From Bacillota bacterium (GTDB lineage: Bacteria > Bacillota > Clostridia > Acetivibrionales > DSM-2933): DNA of 5,403 bases. Shown piece by piece: positions 5,269-5,403 of the stretch (position 1 is its first letter; the number at the start of each line of letters is the position of its first letter). A program made the position numbers and the translations under genes. The notes under the pieces are model-generated. The model searched no databases. It was given only the letters and a program-made list of their open reading frames with translations, and was not told the origin of the DNA. The stretch covers positions 1 through 5,403 of the forward strand of contig JAEZNF010000191.1 of NCBI GenBank assembly GCA_023441845.1. Reading direction: 5' to 3'.

Positions 5269-5403
5269 TATGCTGTCACAAGATGAAATAGATGCCCTTT
5301 TAAACGGGACTTCCAATAATTCTGATTCTAATGCCAACGATGATAATAATGATAATAATGACATTGAACTTACATCGCAAGAGATTGATGCTCTAGGTGA
5401 AAT
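5261..5403 (+). CDS. fliY: FliY flagellar motor switch phosphatase, N-terminal fragment
   Basis: Only 47 codons are visible and the frame runs off the window. The product begins MADMLSQDEIDALLNG, the CheY-binding peptide shared by FliM and FliY. An Asp/Asn/Ser-rich linker follows (residues 17-34), encoded partly by a tandem GATAATAAT repeat. Then comes IELTSQEIDALGE, which matches the start of the CheC-like domain of FliY (in B. subtilis FliY a similar segment leads into the DAIGEIGNI motif). Plain FliN proteins lack both the N-terminal peptide and this domain, so FliY is preferred. In Firmicutes FliY sits in the C-ring with FliM and dephosphorylates CheY. The start codon overlaps the last 8 bases of fliM. 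The main uncertainty is that the CheC catalytic residues and the C-terminal FliN domain lie outside the window. Confidence 0.9.
   Translation, partial: MADMLSQDEIDALLNGTSNNSDSNANDDNNDNNDIELTSQEIDALGE

Overview
This window is a contiguous piece of a flagellar operon, all on the + strand, from a low-to-moderate GC Firmicute, most likely in class Clostridia. The evidence is the gene order (fliK, flgD, a FlgD-associated small protein, flgE, flbD/swrD, fliL, fliM, fliY), which matches the fla/che operon plan of Bacillus and Clostridia. The strong GGAGG-type ribosome binding sites, AT-rich spacers and a FliY-type (CheC-containing) switch protein point the same way. The species cannot be fixed from the sequence alone.

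Layout. Positions 1-278 hold the 3' end of fliK (hook-length control). flgD (hook cap/scaffold) runs 295-1167 and is unusually long for a Firmicute. A small conserved flagellar operon protein of unknown function (TIGR02530-like) lies at 1239-1637, and flgE (hook protein) at 1738-3105. flgE is followed by a long stable hairpin (core 3130-3166) and a very AT-rich spacer. flbD/swrD (3391-3588) stands alone between two AT-rich gaps. Then come fliL (3739-4260), fliM (4273-5268) and the first 47 codons of fliY (from 5261, cut by the window edge), closely packed, with fliM and fliY overlapping.

How the genes work together. FliK, FlgD and FlgE build the hook: FlgD caps and scaffolds the growing rod/hook end, FlgE is the hook subunit, and FliK controls hook length and the export switch. 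FlbD/SwrD and FliL act at the stator/motor level (torque and stator function). FliM and FliY form the cytoplasmic C-ring switch, and both carry the N-terminal peptide that binds phosphorylated CheY. The order thus runs from hook assembly to stator support to switch and chemotaxis.

Nothing here looks like a new system, mobile island or defence locus; it is core motility. The points worth a second look are smaller. FlgD seems to contain three tandem copies of a ~50-residue beta-rich module. The 3' end of flgD appears partly duplicated, with the second copy shifted out of frame and supplying the stop codon. Intergenic RNA hairpins, one with a UUCG tetraloop, sit before flgE and after it. The AT-rich gaps around flbD suggest a transcriptional boundary there.
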